This document shows positions 34,765 to 42,420 of a stretch of DNA of 64,000 nucleotides, in pieces. The notes below the pieces were generated by a model. It made no database searches, was not told the DNA's origin, and worked only from the letters and a program-made list of their open reading frames with translations. The stretch spans positions 6,200,001 through 6,264,000 of the forward strand of contig NZ_CP051006.1 in the NCBI RefSeq assembly GCF_014673495.1, in the 5' to 3' direction. How positions within the stretch are numbered: position 1 is the stretch's first letter; each line of letters opens with the position of its first letter. Position numbers and translations under genes: made by a program. This DNA comes from Streptomyces griseofuscus. GTDB taxonomy: Bacteria; Actinomycetota; Actinomycetes; Streptomycetales; Streptomycetaceae.

Positions 34765-35844
34765 ATGGTGGCGAGAGAGAGCGCGAAGAAGACCGTGGCC
34801 AGGAAGTCGGATACCGAGAAAACCACTGCTCACAAGGCCGCTGCCAAGAAGGCGGCGGCGCGGCGGGCGGTGGCCGAGGAGGGGGAAGGGAAGGCGGTGG
34901 CCAGGAAGGCCGCCGCCGAGAAGGGAGCCGCCGTGAAGCCGGTCCTGGAGCAGACGGGCGCGGCCGAGGAGGCCGCCGCCCACCCGGTGGCGAGGAAGAC
35001 GGCCGCCAGGAAGACACCGGAGAAGAAGGCGGCGGCCGAGAGGACCGCGGCGGCCGGGCACAAGACGCCCGCGGCGGCGAAGGCCCCGGCCGGGAAAACG
35101 GCGGTCTCGGCCGAGAAGACGGCGGCCGGGAGAACGGCGGGCAAGAAGGCGGCGGCGAAGAAGTCGCCCGCCAGGAGGACCGCGGCCAAGGACACGGCGG
35201 CCGGGGACGCGGCCACGGGCGGCACGACGGCCGGGGACGCCACCGCGGCGGGAACCGCCGCCGGGAAGGCCGCGAGGACCGCGGCCCACAAGGCGGAGCC
35301 GGACGAGAAGAGCACGGCCAAGAAGGCGGGCGCGGCGCGGGCCGCGAAGCAGACGGGAGCCACGAAGGTGGTTGCGAAGAAGACCCCTGGCACGGCCACG
35401 GCGGAGGACACCGCCGTTCCCAAGGCGCGCCTGGCCGCCGCGGACCCCGGCGAGCTGGCGGTGCGCCCCGGCGAGGACCCCTGGACCGACCAGGAGGTTT
35501 CCGAGGCGCGTGCGGAGCTCCAGTCCGAGATGGAGCGGCTGCGGCGGGAGATCAGCTCGTCCGAGGAGTCCCTCGTCGGCCTGATGCGCGACTCCGGGGA
35601 CGGCGCGGGCGACGACCAGGCCGACACCGGGACCAAGAACATCACCCGCGAGCACGAACTGGCGCTGGCCGCCAACGCGCGCGAGATGCTCACCCAGACC
35701 GAACGCGCGCTCGAACGACTGGACGCGGGCACCTACGGCCTGTGCGAGAACTGCGGCAACCCCATCGGCAAGGCCCGGATGCAGGCCTTCCCGCGGGCCA
35801 CCCTGTGCGTGGAGTGCAAGCAGAAGCAGGAACGCCGTTCCTGA
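34765..35844 (+). CDS. DksA/TraR zinc-finger protein with long Lys/Ala-rich tail
   Basis: 359 residues from ATG 34765. The first 230 or so residues are almost only Lys, Ala, Thr, Arg, Glu and Gly in KKAAAKKSPARRTAA-like repeats, as in histone H1-like or HupS-type DNA-binding tails. The C-terminal 115 residues form a TraR/DksA domain. It has a helical part (EARAELQSEMERLRREISSS), then GLCENCGNPIGKARM and a second pair in TLCVECKQKQ, which together make a four-Cys zinc finger. Short Streptomyces relatives act on RNA polymerase or the ribosome; the tail here suggests nucleic-acid binding. Function is inferred only. Confidence 0.85.
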   Translation: MVARESAKKTVARKSDTEKTTAHKAAAKKAAARRAVAEEGEGKAVARKAAAEKGAAVKPVLEQTGAAEEAAAHPVARKTAARKTPEKKAAAERTAAAGHKTPAAAKAPAGKTAVSAEKTAAGRTAGKKAAAKKSPARRTAAKDTAAGDAATGGTTAGDATAAGTAAGKAARTAAHKAEPDEKSTAKKAGAARAAKQTGATKVVAKKTPGTATAEDTAVPKARLAAADPGELAVRPGEDPWTDQEVSEARAELQSEMERLRREISSSEESLVGLMRDSGDGAGDDQADTGTKNITREHELALAANAREMLTQTERALERLDAGTYGLCENCGNPIGKARMQAFPRATLCVECKQKQERRS

Positions 35845-35911
35845 GCGTGTGGGGCCGCTCAGGCGTGCCGTAGTCTCGTCCTCAGTCAGGTACCTAGGTC
35901 GAGGGACGCAC

Positions 35912-36499
35912 GTGGCAGAGGCGGAGCGCATCATCAATACGCCGGACACCCCGGAGGACGGCGCACATCAGGCCCCCGAGCAGGCGGCGGACCAGGAGCG
36001 GGAGCGGACCGGCCGTGGGCGCCGGATCGCCGTGCTGTTCGCCGTGGCCGCGTTCGCGTACGCGCTCGACCTGATCAGCAAGACGCTGGTGGTGGCCAAG
36101 CTGGAGGGCCACGCGCCGATCAAGCTCGTCGGGGACCTGCTGGAGCTGCACGCCATCCGCAATCCGGGCGCCGCCTTCGGCTTCGGCGCGGCCTTCACCG
36201 TGATCTTCACGGTGATCGCCGCCTCGGTGATCGTGGTGATCATGCGGCTGGCCCGCAAGCTCTACAGCTTCCCCTGGGCCGTCGCGCTCGGCCTGCTGCT
36301 CGGCGGCGCGCTCGGCAACCTCACCGACCGGATCTTCCGCTCGCCCGGCGTCTTCAACGGCCAGGTCGTGGACTTCATCGCGCCCAAGGGCTTCGCGATC
36401 TTCAACCTCGCCGACTCGGCGATCGTGTGCGGCGGCATCCTGATCGTGCTGCTGTCCTTCCGCGGTCTCGACCCGGACGGCACGGTCCACAAGGACTGA
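35912..36499 (+). CDS. lspA: Lipoprotein signal peptidase (prolipoprotein SPase II)
   Basis: 195 residues from GTG 35912, with GAGGGA six bases upstream. An acidic, Glu/Ala-rich N-terminal extension of about 38 residues precedes four membrane helices. The catalytic aspartates lie in GALGNLTDRIFR and VVDFIAPKGFAIFNLADSAI (the second Asp near ADS). IRNPGAAFGFG is the other conserved block. It cleaves the signal peptide of lipid-modified prolipoproteins. A hairpin (36506-36525) follows, and the next gene starts 85 bases downstream. Confidence 0.95.
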   Translation: MAEAERIINTPDTPEDGAHQAPEQAADQERERTGRGRRIAVLFAVAAFAYALDLISKTLVVAKLEGHAPIKLVGDLLELHAIRNPGAAFGFGAAFTVIFTVIAASVIVVIMRLARKLYSFPWAVALGLLLGGALGNLTDRIFRSPGVFNGQVVDFIAPKGFAIFNLADSAIVCGGILIVLLSFRGLDPDGTVHKD

Positions 36500-36505
36500 C
36501 GGCGC

Positions 36506-36525
36506 GGCCCCGGCGGACCGGGGCC
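36506..36525. terminator. Hairpin after lspA
   Basis: Perfect 8-bp arms GGCCCCGG and CCGGGGCC around CGGA, seven bases past the lspA stop. A short T run follows 10 bases later. It may be a partial terminator between lspA and the pseudouridine synthase gene. Confidence 0.45.
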
Positions 36526-36533
36526 GGAGCCGG

Positions 36534-36542
36534 TTTTCCACA
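36534..36542 (+). promoter_or_regulatory. DnaA box-like 9-mer
   Basis: TTTTCCACA, one of the accepted DnaA box variants, in the short gap before the RluD-type gene. Isolated, weak evidence. Confidence 0.25.
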
Positions 36543-36584
36543 GGCTCGGTCGGGGCCGTGCCGCCCGTCCGGCATACTCGACGG

Positions 36585-37529
36585 GTGAGCACGATTCCCG
36601 AGATCCGTACCCTGCCCGTGCCCGACGGCCTGGAGGGCGAGCGCGTCGACGCCGCCATCTCCCGCATGTTCGGCTTCTCCCGCACGAAGGCGGCCGAGCT
36701 GGCCGCGGCCGGCAAGGTGCAGGTCGACGGCGCGGTCGTCGGCAAATCCGAGCGGGTGCACGGCGGCGCCTGGCTGGAGGTCGAGATGCCGCAGGCCCCC
36801 GCGCCGGTGCAGGTGGTCGCCGAGCCCGTCGAGGGCATGGAGATCGTGCATGACGACGATGACGTGGTCGTGATCGTCAAGCCGGTCGGCGTGGCCGCGC
36901 ACCCCTCCCCGGGCTGGACCGGCCCGACCGTCATCGGCGGTCTCGCCGCCGCCGGCTACCGCATCTCCACCTCCGGCGCCGCCGAGCGCCAGGGCATCGT
37001 GCACCGCCTGGACGTGGGCACCTCCGGCCTGATGGTGGTCGCCAAGTCGGAGTACGCCTACACCTCGCTCAAGCGCCAGTTCAAGGAGCGCACGGTCGAC
37101 AAGCGCTACCACACCCTGGTCCAGGGCCACCCGGACCCGACGAGCGGCACCATCGACGCCCCGATCGGCCGCCACCCGAACCACGACTACAAGTGGGCGG
37201 TCACCGCCGACGGCAAGCCCTCGGTGACGCACTACGACCTCATCGAGGCCTTCCGTGCCGCCTCCCTGCTCGATGTGAAGCTGGAGACCGGCCGCACCCA
37301 CCAGATCCGCGTCCACATGGCCGCCCACCGCCACCCGTGCGTCGGCGACCTCACCTACGGCGCCGACCCCACCCTCGCCAAGCGGCTGCGCATCACCCGC
37401 CAGTGGCTGCACGCCGTGCGCCTCGGCTTCGAACACCCGGGCGACGGCCGCTGGGTGGAGTTCTCCTCCGACTACCCCGAGGACCTCCAGCAGGCCCTGG
37501 ACCTGGTCCGCGAGGAGACCTACGGATGA
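36585..37529 (+). CDS. RluD-type rRNA pseudouridine synthase
   Basis: 314 residues from GTG 36585. An N-terminal S4 RNA-binding domain (RVDAAISRMFGFSRTKAAEL) precedes the RsuA/RluA catalytic domain. The active-site Asp is in IVHRLDVGTSGLMVVAK. The conserved blocks VIVKPVGVAAHPSPGW and LETGRTHQIRVHMA are intact. It probably modifies 23S rRNA uridines (RluD sites), although the exact target cannot be read from sequence. The next gene overlaps by four bases. Confidence 0.93.
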   Translation: MSTIPEIRTLPVPDGLEGERVDAAISRMFGFSRTKAAELAAAGKVQVDGAVVGKSERVHGGAWLEVEMPQAPAPVQVVAEPVEGMEIVHDDDDVVVIVKPVGVAAHPSPGWTGPTVIGGLAAAGYRISTSGAAERQGIVHRLDVGTSGLMVVAKSEYAYTSLKRQFKERTVDKRYHTLVQGHPDPTSGTIDAPIGRHPNHDYKWAVTADGKPSVTHYDLIEAFRAASLLDVKLETGRTHQIRVHMAAHRHPCVGDLTYGADPTLAKRLRITRQWLHAVRLGFEHPGDGRWVEFSSDYPEDLQQALDLVREETYG

Positions 37530-37993
37530 CCGGAGCCCCCACCGTCCGCGTCGCCGAGGACCCCGCCGACCTGGAGGCGTGCTTCGCGGTCCGCAAGGAG
37601 GTCTTCGTCCATGAGCAGGGCGTGGACGAAGCCGTCGAGTACGACGTGTACGACGCCGTCGCCGTGCATGTGCTGGCCCTGCGCGCGGACGGCACCCCGC
37701 TGGGCACCGGCCGGCTGCTGACCGGTGAGGCGGCCGTCGCCAAGACCGGCGCGGACGCCTCCGTCGGCTCCCTCGGGCGGCTCGCGGTCTCCCGTCGGGC
37801 CCGCGGGCTCGGTATCGGCGCCGCCCTGGTGCGGGCCATCGAGGAGGCGGCCCGCGCGCGTGGCCTGGCCGCGGTGGACCTGCACGCGCAGACCCAGGCG
37901 CTCGGTTTCTACGAGCGGCTCGGCTACGCGGCGTACGGACCGGAGTTCCTGGACGCCGACATGCCCCACCGGGCGATGCGCCGCGCCCTGTAA
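37526..37993 (+). CDS. GNAT family N-acetyltransferase (ElaA-like)
   Basis: 155 residues from ATG 37526 (ATGA overlap with the pseudouridine synthase gene). The acetyl-CoA site reads LGRLAVSRRARGLGIGAALV (the R-x2-G-x-G/A signature), with FYERLGYAAYGPEFLD near the C-terminus. The N-terminal FAVRKEVFVHEQGV block is typical of ElaA/YjdJ-type members. The acceptor is unknown. It may be co-translated with the pseudouridine synthase. Confidence 0.9.
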   Translation: MTGAPTVRVAEDPADLEACFAVRKEVFVHEQGVDEAVEYDVYDAVAVHVLALRADGTPLGTGRLLTGEAAVAKTGADASVGSLGRLAVSRRARGLGIGAALVRAIEEAARARGLAAVDLHAQTQALGFYERLGYAAYGPEFLDADMPHRAMRRAL

Positions 37994-38122
37994 CCACCGG
38001 CGGAAGAGCCGGTGAACGGGGTGCGGTGACACCCCCCGGGGCGATGCCCTGGAACGGCCGGTGGCCGGGCGGCATGGCAGGCTTGAAGCCTCGCGTGCCA
38101 TGTCGACCCCGGAGCGCCGGCC

Positions 38123-39709
38123 TTGGATCAGTTGGCTCTGTTGTTCGCCCTGCTGCTCGGGGCCCTGGTGAGCGTCCCGGTGGGCGACCGCCTCGGGGTG
38201 CCGGCCCCGGTGCTGATGACGCTGTTCGGCGGGGTCCTCGCGGTGGCCGACTTCGTGCCCAACGTGAACATCCCGCCCGAGCTGATCCTGCCCGGACTGC
38301 TGCCGCCGCTGCTGTACGCGGCCGTACGGCGCACCTCCTGGCGACAGTTCACGACCAACAAACGCCCGATCCTGACCCTGGCCGTCGCCCTGGTGTTCGT
38401 GACCACGGTGTGCGTCGCCTTCGTGGCCCACGCGATCGTGCCCGGTCTGTCGGTCGCCGCCGCCGTGGCGCTCGGCGCGCTGATCGCCCCGCCCGACCCG
38501 GTCGCCGCGACCAGCGTCGCCGGACAACTCGGGCTGCCGCGCCGCCTGGTGTCGGTCCTGGAGGGCGAGGGGCTGTTCAACGACGTGACGGCCATCGTGC
38601 TCTACCACGTGGCGATCGCCGCCGCGGTGAGCGGACTGTTCTCGCCGTGGAAGGCCGGGCTCGCGCTGGTGCTGTCCGCCGTGGTCGCGGTGGCCGTGGG
38701 GCTGCTGCTCGGCTGGGGCGCGAACCGGATGATGGACCTGCTGGGCGACCCGACCCTCCAGATCGGCCTGACCCTGCTGGTGCCGTACGCCTCCTACGTG
38801 CTCGCGGAGAAGCTCCAGGGCTCCGGCGTGCTCGCCGTGCTCACCACGGCCCTCTACCTCTCCGAGTACGCCACCGGCGCCGACGATGTGATGACCCGAC
38901 TGGCGGGACACACCTTCTGGGACATCATCGACACCCTCGTCACCGGCGTCGCCTTCGGGCTGATCGGCCTGGAGCTGCACAACGCGATCCGTACGGCCAG
39001 CGGACGGTGGGGCGAGCTGCTCGGCTGGGCGGTGGCCGTCGCCGGTGTGGTGATCGTCGTACGACTGCTGTGGCTGCTCCCGGCGACCTGGCTGACCAAA
39101 CGGCTGCACGCCCGGCGCGATGTGGAGGAGGAGATCCCCACGAGCTGGCGGGAGACGGTCGTGATGTGGTGGTCCGGGATGCGCGGGGTGGCCTCGGTCG
39201 CGCTGGCGCTGGCCATCCCCCTGGAGACCGACGCCGGCAAGCCCTTCCCGGACCGGGACGAGATCGTCTTCATCGCCTTCGGGGTGATCGTCGCCACCCT
39301 GGTGATCCAGGGGCTGACCCTGCCGTGGCTGGTCAGACGGCTGGGGGTGCAGGCCGACTCCGAGCGGGAGAAGGAGTACGAGAAGGAGCTGGCGGTGCGC
39401 GCGGCCAAGGCGGCCAAGCGCCGGCTGCGGGAGATCGAGCAGGTGGAGGACCTGCCCGAGGAGCTGTCCGAGCAGATGCTGCGGCAGGCCTTCGACATCG
39501 GCATCCGGATCAGCCCCGACATGGGCGAGGAGGAGCGCCGCGAGGCACAGCACCAGCGGGCCAAGCGGCTGAAGCGGATCCGGCGTATCCAGGGCGAGAT
39601 GCTCAGCGCCGCCCGGCACGAGGTGCTCGCCGCGCGCAGCGAACCGGGGATGGACCCGGAGATCGTGGACCGGGTCCTGCGCCATCTCGATGTGCGCAGC
39701 CTGCGCTGA
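38123..39709 (+). CDS. CPA1-type sodium/proton antiporter
   Basis: 528 residues from TTG 38123. About twelve membrane helices lie in the first 410 residues. Ion-binding motifs of the NhaP/NHE group are seen in LIAPPDPVAATSVAGQ and VLEGEGLFNDVTAIVLY; the Asn-Asp pair is in the second. The basic and acidic cytosolic tail from about residue 420 contains long charged helices (EREKEYEKELAVRAAKAAKR). It should exchange Na+ or K+ for protons for pH and salt balance. It stands as a single gene. Confidence 0.92.
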   Translation: MDQLALLFALLLGALVSVPVGDRLGVPAPVLMTLFGGVLAVADFVPNVNIPPELILPGLLPPLLYAAVRRTSWRQFTTNKRPILTLAVALVFVTTVCVAFVAHAIVPGLSVAAAVALGALIAPPDPVAATSVAGQLGLPRRLVSVLEGEGLFNDVTAIVLYHVAIAAAVSGLFSPWKAGLALVLSAVVAVAVGLLLGWGANRMMDLLGDPTLQIGLTLLVPYASYVLAEKLQGSGVLAVLTTALYLSEYATGADDVMTRLAGHTFWDIIDTLVTGVAFGLIGLELHNAIRTASGRWGELLGWAVAVAGVVIVVRLLWLLPATWLTKRLHARRDVEEEIPTSWRETVVMWWSGMRGVASVALALAIPLETDAGKPFPDRDEIVFIAFGVIVATLVIQGLTLPWLVRRLGVQADSEREKEYEKELAVRAAKAAKRRLREIEQVEDLPEELSEQMLRQAFDIGIRISPDMGEEERREAQHQRAKRLKRIRRIQGEMLSAARHEVLAARSEPGMDPEIVDRVLRHLDVRSLR

Positions 39710-39774
39710 CGGCGCCCGGCCGGCCGGGTGTATCGGCCAGCTGTGTATATCCGGTCATACAAATACCCGGTGGC

Positions 39775-39783
39775 TGTGGACAA
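39775..39783 (-). promoter_or_regulatory. Consensus DnaA box
   Basis: Minus strand TTGTCCACA, identical to the box at 11931-11939, in the gap before the SDR gene. Confidence 0.4.
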
Positions 39784-39810
39784 CCGGAAGCGCCGTCCGC
39801 CGCGGACTCC

Positions 39811-39816
39811 TACTCT
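39811..39816 (+). promoter_or_regulatory. Likely -10 element of a leaderless SDR transcript
   Basis: TACTCT ends six bases before the ATG at 39823, so transcription would start at or next to the start codon. There is no Shine-Dalgarno. A -35 match is not obvious. Confidence 0.4.
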
Positions 39817-39822
39817 CGGATC

Positions 39823-40563
39823 ATGACTCGCAACATCGTGATCAGCGGAGGCGGTACGGGCATCGGGCTGGCGACGGCACGTGCCTTCGCCGCGGACGGG
39901 GACCGGGTGCTGCTCCTCGGACGGCGTGCGGAGGTGCTGGAGAAGGCCGGGGTGCCGGGGGCGCTCACCCACGCGGCCGACCTCACCGAGCCCGCCGAGG
40001 TGCGGGAGGTTGCCCGGCTCGTCGCCCGGGAGTTCGGCACCGTCGATGTGCTCGTGCACAGCGCGGGGGGCTCCGGCGCCCTGGAGCCACCGGCCGGCAG
40101 CGAGGACCCCCTCGACCGGGTGGCCCATGCCTGGACCGTCGCCTTCAGACTCAACACCCTGACCGCGGTGCTGCTCACCGAGGCCCTTCAGGAGCGGCTC
40201 GCGGAGCCCGGCGGCCGGGTGCTCTTCCTCAGCTCCATCGCCGCCTACCGCGGCTCGGGCAGCGGCGCCTACGCGGCGGCCAAGGCCGGGCTGCACCCCT
40301 ACGCCCATGATCTGGCCCGCCGCCTGGGCCACCGGGGCATCACGGTGAACGTGGTCGCGCCCGGTTACATCGAGGACACCGACTTCTTCGGCGGCGGCAT
40401 GTCCGAGGAGCGGCGCGGACAGCTCGTGGCCGAGACCTCCACCGGCCGGGCGGGCGAGCCGGGCGATGTGGCGGCCACCCTGCACTGGCTGGCCTCGCCA
40501 GCCGCCGGGCACATCACCTCACAGATCATCCAGGTCAACGGAGGCGCCGAACGCGGCCATTGA
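39823..40563 (+). CDS. Short-chain dehydrogenase/reductase
   Basis: 246 residues from ATG 39823. The NAD(P) loop is ISGGGTGIGLATA (TGxxxGxG type). LVHSAGGSGAL replaces the usual NNAG block. The catalytic Ser is in VLFLSSIAAYRG, and the YxxxK motif is YAAAKAG. The C-terminal VNVVAPGYIEDTDFF and IIQVNGGAE are standard. The substrate is unknown. The gene has a probable leaderless transcript and no operon partner; it converges on the MscS gene. Confidence 0.92.
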   Translation: MTRNIVISGGGTGIGLATARAFAADGDRVLLLGRRAEVLEKAGVPGALTHAADLTEPAEVREVARLVAREFGTVDVLVHSAGGSGALEPPAGSEDPLDRVAHAWTVAFRLNTLTAVLLTEALQERLAEPGGRVLFLSSIAAYRGSGSGAYAAAKAGLHPYAHDLARRLGHRGITVNVVAPGYIEDTDFFGGGMSEERRGQLVAETSTGRAGEPGDVAATLHWLASPAAGHITSQIIQVNGGAERGH

Positions 40564-40606
40564 ACCGGACCGAGGCGCCCGCCCGCCCCGCTCAGCTCCG
40601 TCCGGT
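40564..40606. terminator. Weak bidirectional hairpin between convergent genes
   Basis: Arms ACCGGACCGAG (40564-40574) and CTCCGTCCGGT (40596-40606) pair with one mismatch around a long loop that overlaps the end of the MscS gene. It may help end both convergent transcripts. Confidence 0.3.
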
Positions 40607-41698
40607 GCGCGGGAACTCGTACGCCTTGCGCAGGGAGTGGCGGTCCGGGGAGGGCACGCGGTAGGGCGGCAGCACCGCGTCCGAGGTGTTGACCCGGGGC
40701 AGCGCGTAGGGGTGCTCCGCGGACAGCCAGGTGATCATCTGCTCGCGGACGGCGACCCGCACCGTCCAGATGTCGTCGGCGTCCTTCGCCGTCACCAGCG
40801 CGCGCACCTCCATGGTGTTGGCGGTGGAGTCGGTGACCACCAGGTTGGAGGCGCGGCCGTCCCAGGCCGGGCACTGGCGCAGGATGTCCCGCAGCTTCTC
40901 GCGCATCGCCTCCAGGGGCGCGCTGTGGTCGAGCTGCCAGAACACGATCCCGGTCATCTGCGGGGTGCCCCGCGACCAGTTCTCGAAGGGCTTGGAGGTG
41001 AAGTACGACACCGGCATGGTGATCCGGCGCTCGTCCCAGGTCCGTACCGTCAGAAAGGTCAGGGTGATCTCCTCGACCGTGCCCCACTCGCCGTCCACGA
41101 CCACGGTGTCGCCGATGCGGACCATGTCGCCGAAGGCGATCTGAAGCCCGGCGAACAGGTTCGACAGCGTGGACTGCGCGGCGACACCGGCCACGATGCC
41201 GAGGACACCGGCCGAGGCCAGCAGGGAGGCACCCGCGGCCCGCATCGCCGGGAAGGTCAGCAGCATCGCGGCCACCGCGACCACGCCGACGACCGCCGAG
41301 ACCACCCGCATGATCAGCGTGACCTGGGTGCGCACCCGCCGTACCCGCGCCGCGTCGTGGTGGGCGCGCGCGTAGCGGCTGTACGTCGTCTCGACCACGG
41401 CGCCCGCGATCCGGATCGTCAGCCAGGCCGCGGCCCCGATCAGCACCAGGGTCAGGGTCCGGCCGACGCCGACCCGGTGCACCTCGAACAGCTCGGCCTG
41501 GTCGTACGAGCCTCTGAGCAGGGCCGCGCACAGGACCAGCTGGTACGGCACACGGGCGCGCCGCAGCCGGTCCCACAGGGGGGTCTCGGGGTGGCGTTCG
41601 TCCGCCTTGCGCAGCAGCACGTCGGTGGCCCAGCCGATGAGAACGGTCAGGAACACGGATGCGCCGACCACGATCACAGGGCGCAGTACGGTCTCCAT
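40592..41698 (-). CDS. MscS family mechanosensitive ion channel
   Basis: 368 residues from ATG 41698. Four membrane helices lie in the first 190 residues. The pore-lining helix and the start of the beta domain are seen in GIVAGVAAQSTLSNLFAGLQIAF and FGDMVRIGDTVVVDGEWGTV (both quoted in part). The cytosolic part includes VSYFTSKPFENWSRG. It should open under membrane tension during osmotic downshock. Transcribed alone and divergently from the dienelactone hydrolase-like gene. Confidence 0.92.
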   Translation of the reverse strand: METVLRPVIVVGASVFLTVLIGWATDVLLRKADERHPETPLWDRLRRARVPYQLVLCAALLRGSYDQAELFEVHRVGVGRTLTLVLIGAAAWLTIRIAGAVVETTYSRYARAHHDAARVRRVRTQVTLIMRVVSAVVGVVAVAAMLLTFPAMRAAGASLLASAGVLGIVAGVAAQSTLSNLFAGLQIAFGDMVRIGDTVVVDGEWGTVEEITLTFLTVRTWDERRITMPVSYFTSKPFENWSRGTPQMTGIVFWQLDHSAPLEAMREKLRDILRQCPAWDGRASNLVVTDSTANTMEVRALVTAKDADDIWTVRVAVREQMITWLSAEHPYALPRVNTSDAVLPPYRVPSPDRHSLRKAYEFPRTGRS

Positions 41699-41786
41699 GC
41701 CTTGGAACGTAACCGGCTACGGCGATCGTGAACCTGTGACTTGTCCCGCTCCCGGGCACGGCCCCCGGAGCTGGCACCATGGGCTC

Positions 41787-42365
41787 ATGAACATCATGCT
41801 CTTTCACTCGACCTATGGGCTCAGGCCCGCGGTGCGCGATGCCGCTGACCGGCTGCGCGCGGCCGGCCACGAGGTGTGGACGCCGGACCTCTTCGAGGGG
41901 CGGACGTTCGACACCGTCGAGGAGGGCATGGAGTTCAGCGACGGGGTCGGCAAGGAGGAGCTGCTGAAGCGGGCCGTGCTGGCGGCTGCGCCGTACTCGG
42001 AGCGGGGTCTGGTCTACGCCGGGTTCTCGCTCGGCGCCTCCGTGGCGCAGACCCTCGCCCTCGGCGACGACAAGGCGCGCGGGCTGCTGCTTCTGCACGG
42101 CACCTCGGACATCGCGCCGAACGCGCACGTGGACGAGCTGCCGGTGCAGCTGCACGTGGCCGAGCCGGACCCGTTCGAGACGGACGACTGGCTCAGCGCC
42201 TGGTACCTCCAGATGGGCCGGGCGGGCGCCGATGTGGAGGTCTACCGGTACGCCGGGGCCGGGCATATGTACACCGACCCCGACCTGCCGGATTACGACG
42301 CGGAGGCCGCCGAGGCGACCTGGCGCGTGGCGCTCGGCTTCCTCGACGGCCTGCGGGCCGTCTAG
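41787..42365 (+). CDS. Dienelactone hydrolase-like alpha/beta hydrolase
   Basis: 192 residues from ATG 41787. The nucleophile elbow is VYAGFSLGAS with Ser81, where typical dienelactone hydrolases have cysteine. The acidic residue is in HVAEPDPFE and the histidine in AGAGHMYTDPDL. It is compact, without a signal peptide. The substrate is unknown. Its stop codon is built into the left arm of the terminator at 42361-42420. Confidence 0.88.
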   Translation: MNIMLFHSTYGLRPAVRDAADRLRAAGHEVWTPDLFEGRTFDTVEEGMEFSDGVGKEELLKRAVLAAAPYSERGLVYAGFSLGASVAQTLALGDDKARGLLLLHGTSDIAPNAHVDELPVQLHVAEPDPFETDDWLSAWYLQMGRAGADVEVYRYAGAGHMYTDPDLPDYDAEAAEATWRVALGFLDGLRAV

Positions 42366-42420
42366 GGCCTCTCGTTTGGATCATGCCGGGCTCGGCCTGA
42401 TCCAAACGAAAGACCCTAGA
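42361..42420. terminator. Long bidirectional terminator between convergent genes
   Basis: Inner arms CGTTTGGATCA (42373-42383) and TGATCCAAACG (42398-42408) are perfect over 11 bp. Outer arms TCTAGGG (42361-42367) and CCCTAGA (42414-42420) also pair. A further GCCG/CGGC stem lies in the loop. The stop codons of both convergent genes are part of the outer arms. Confidence 0.9.
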
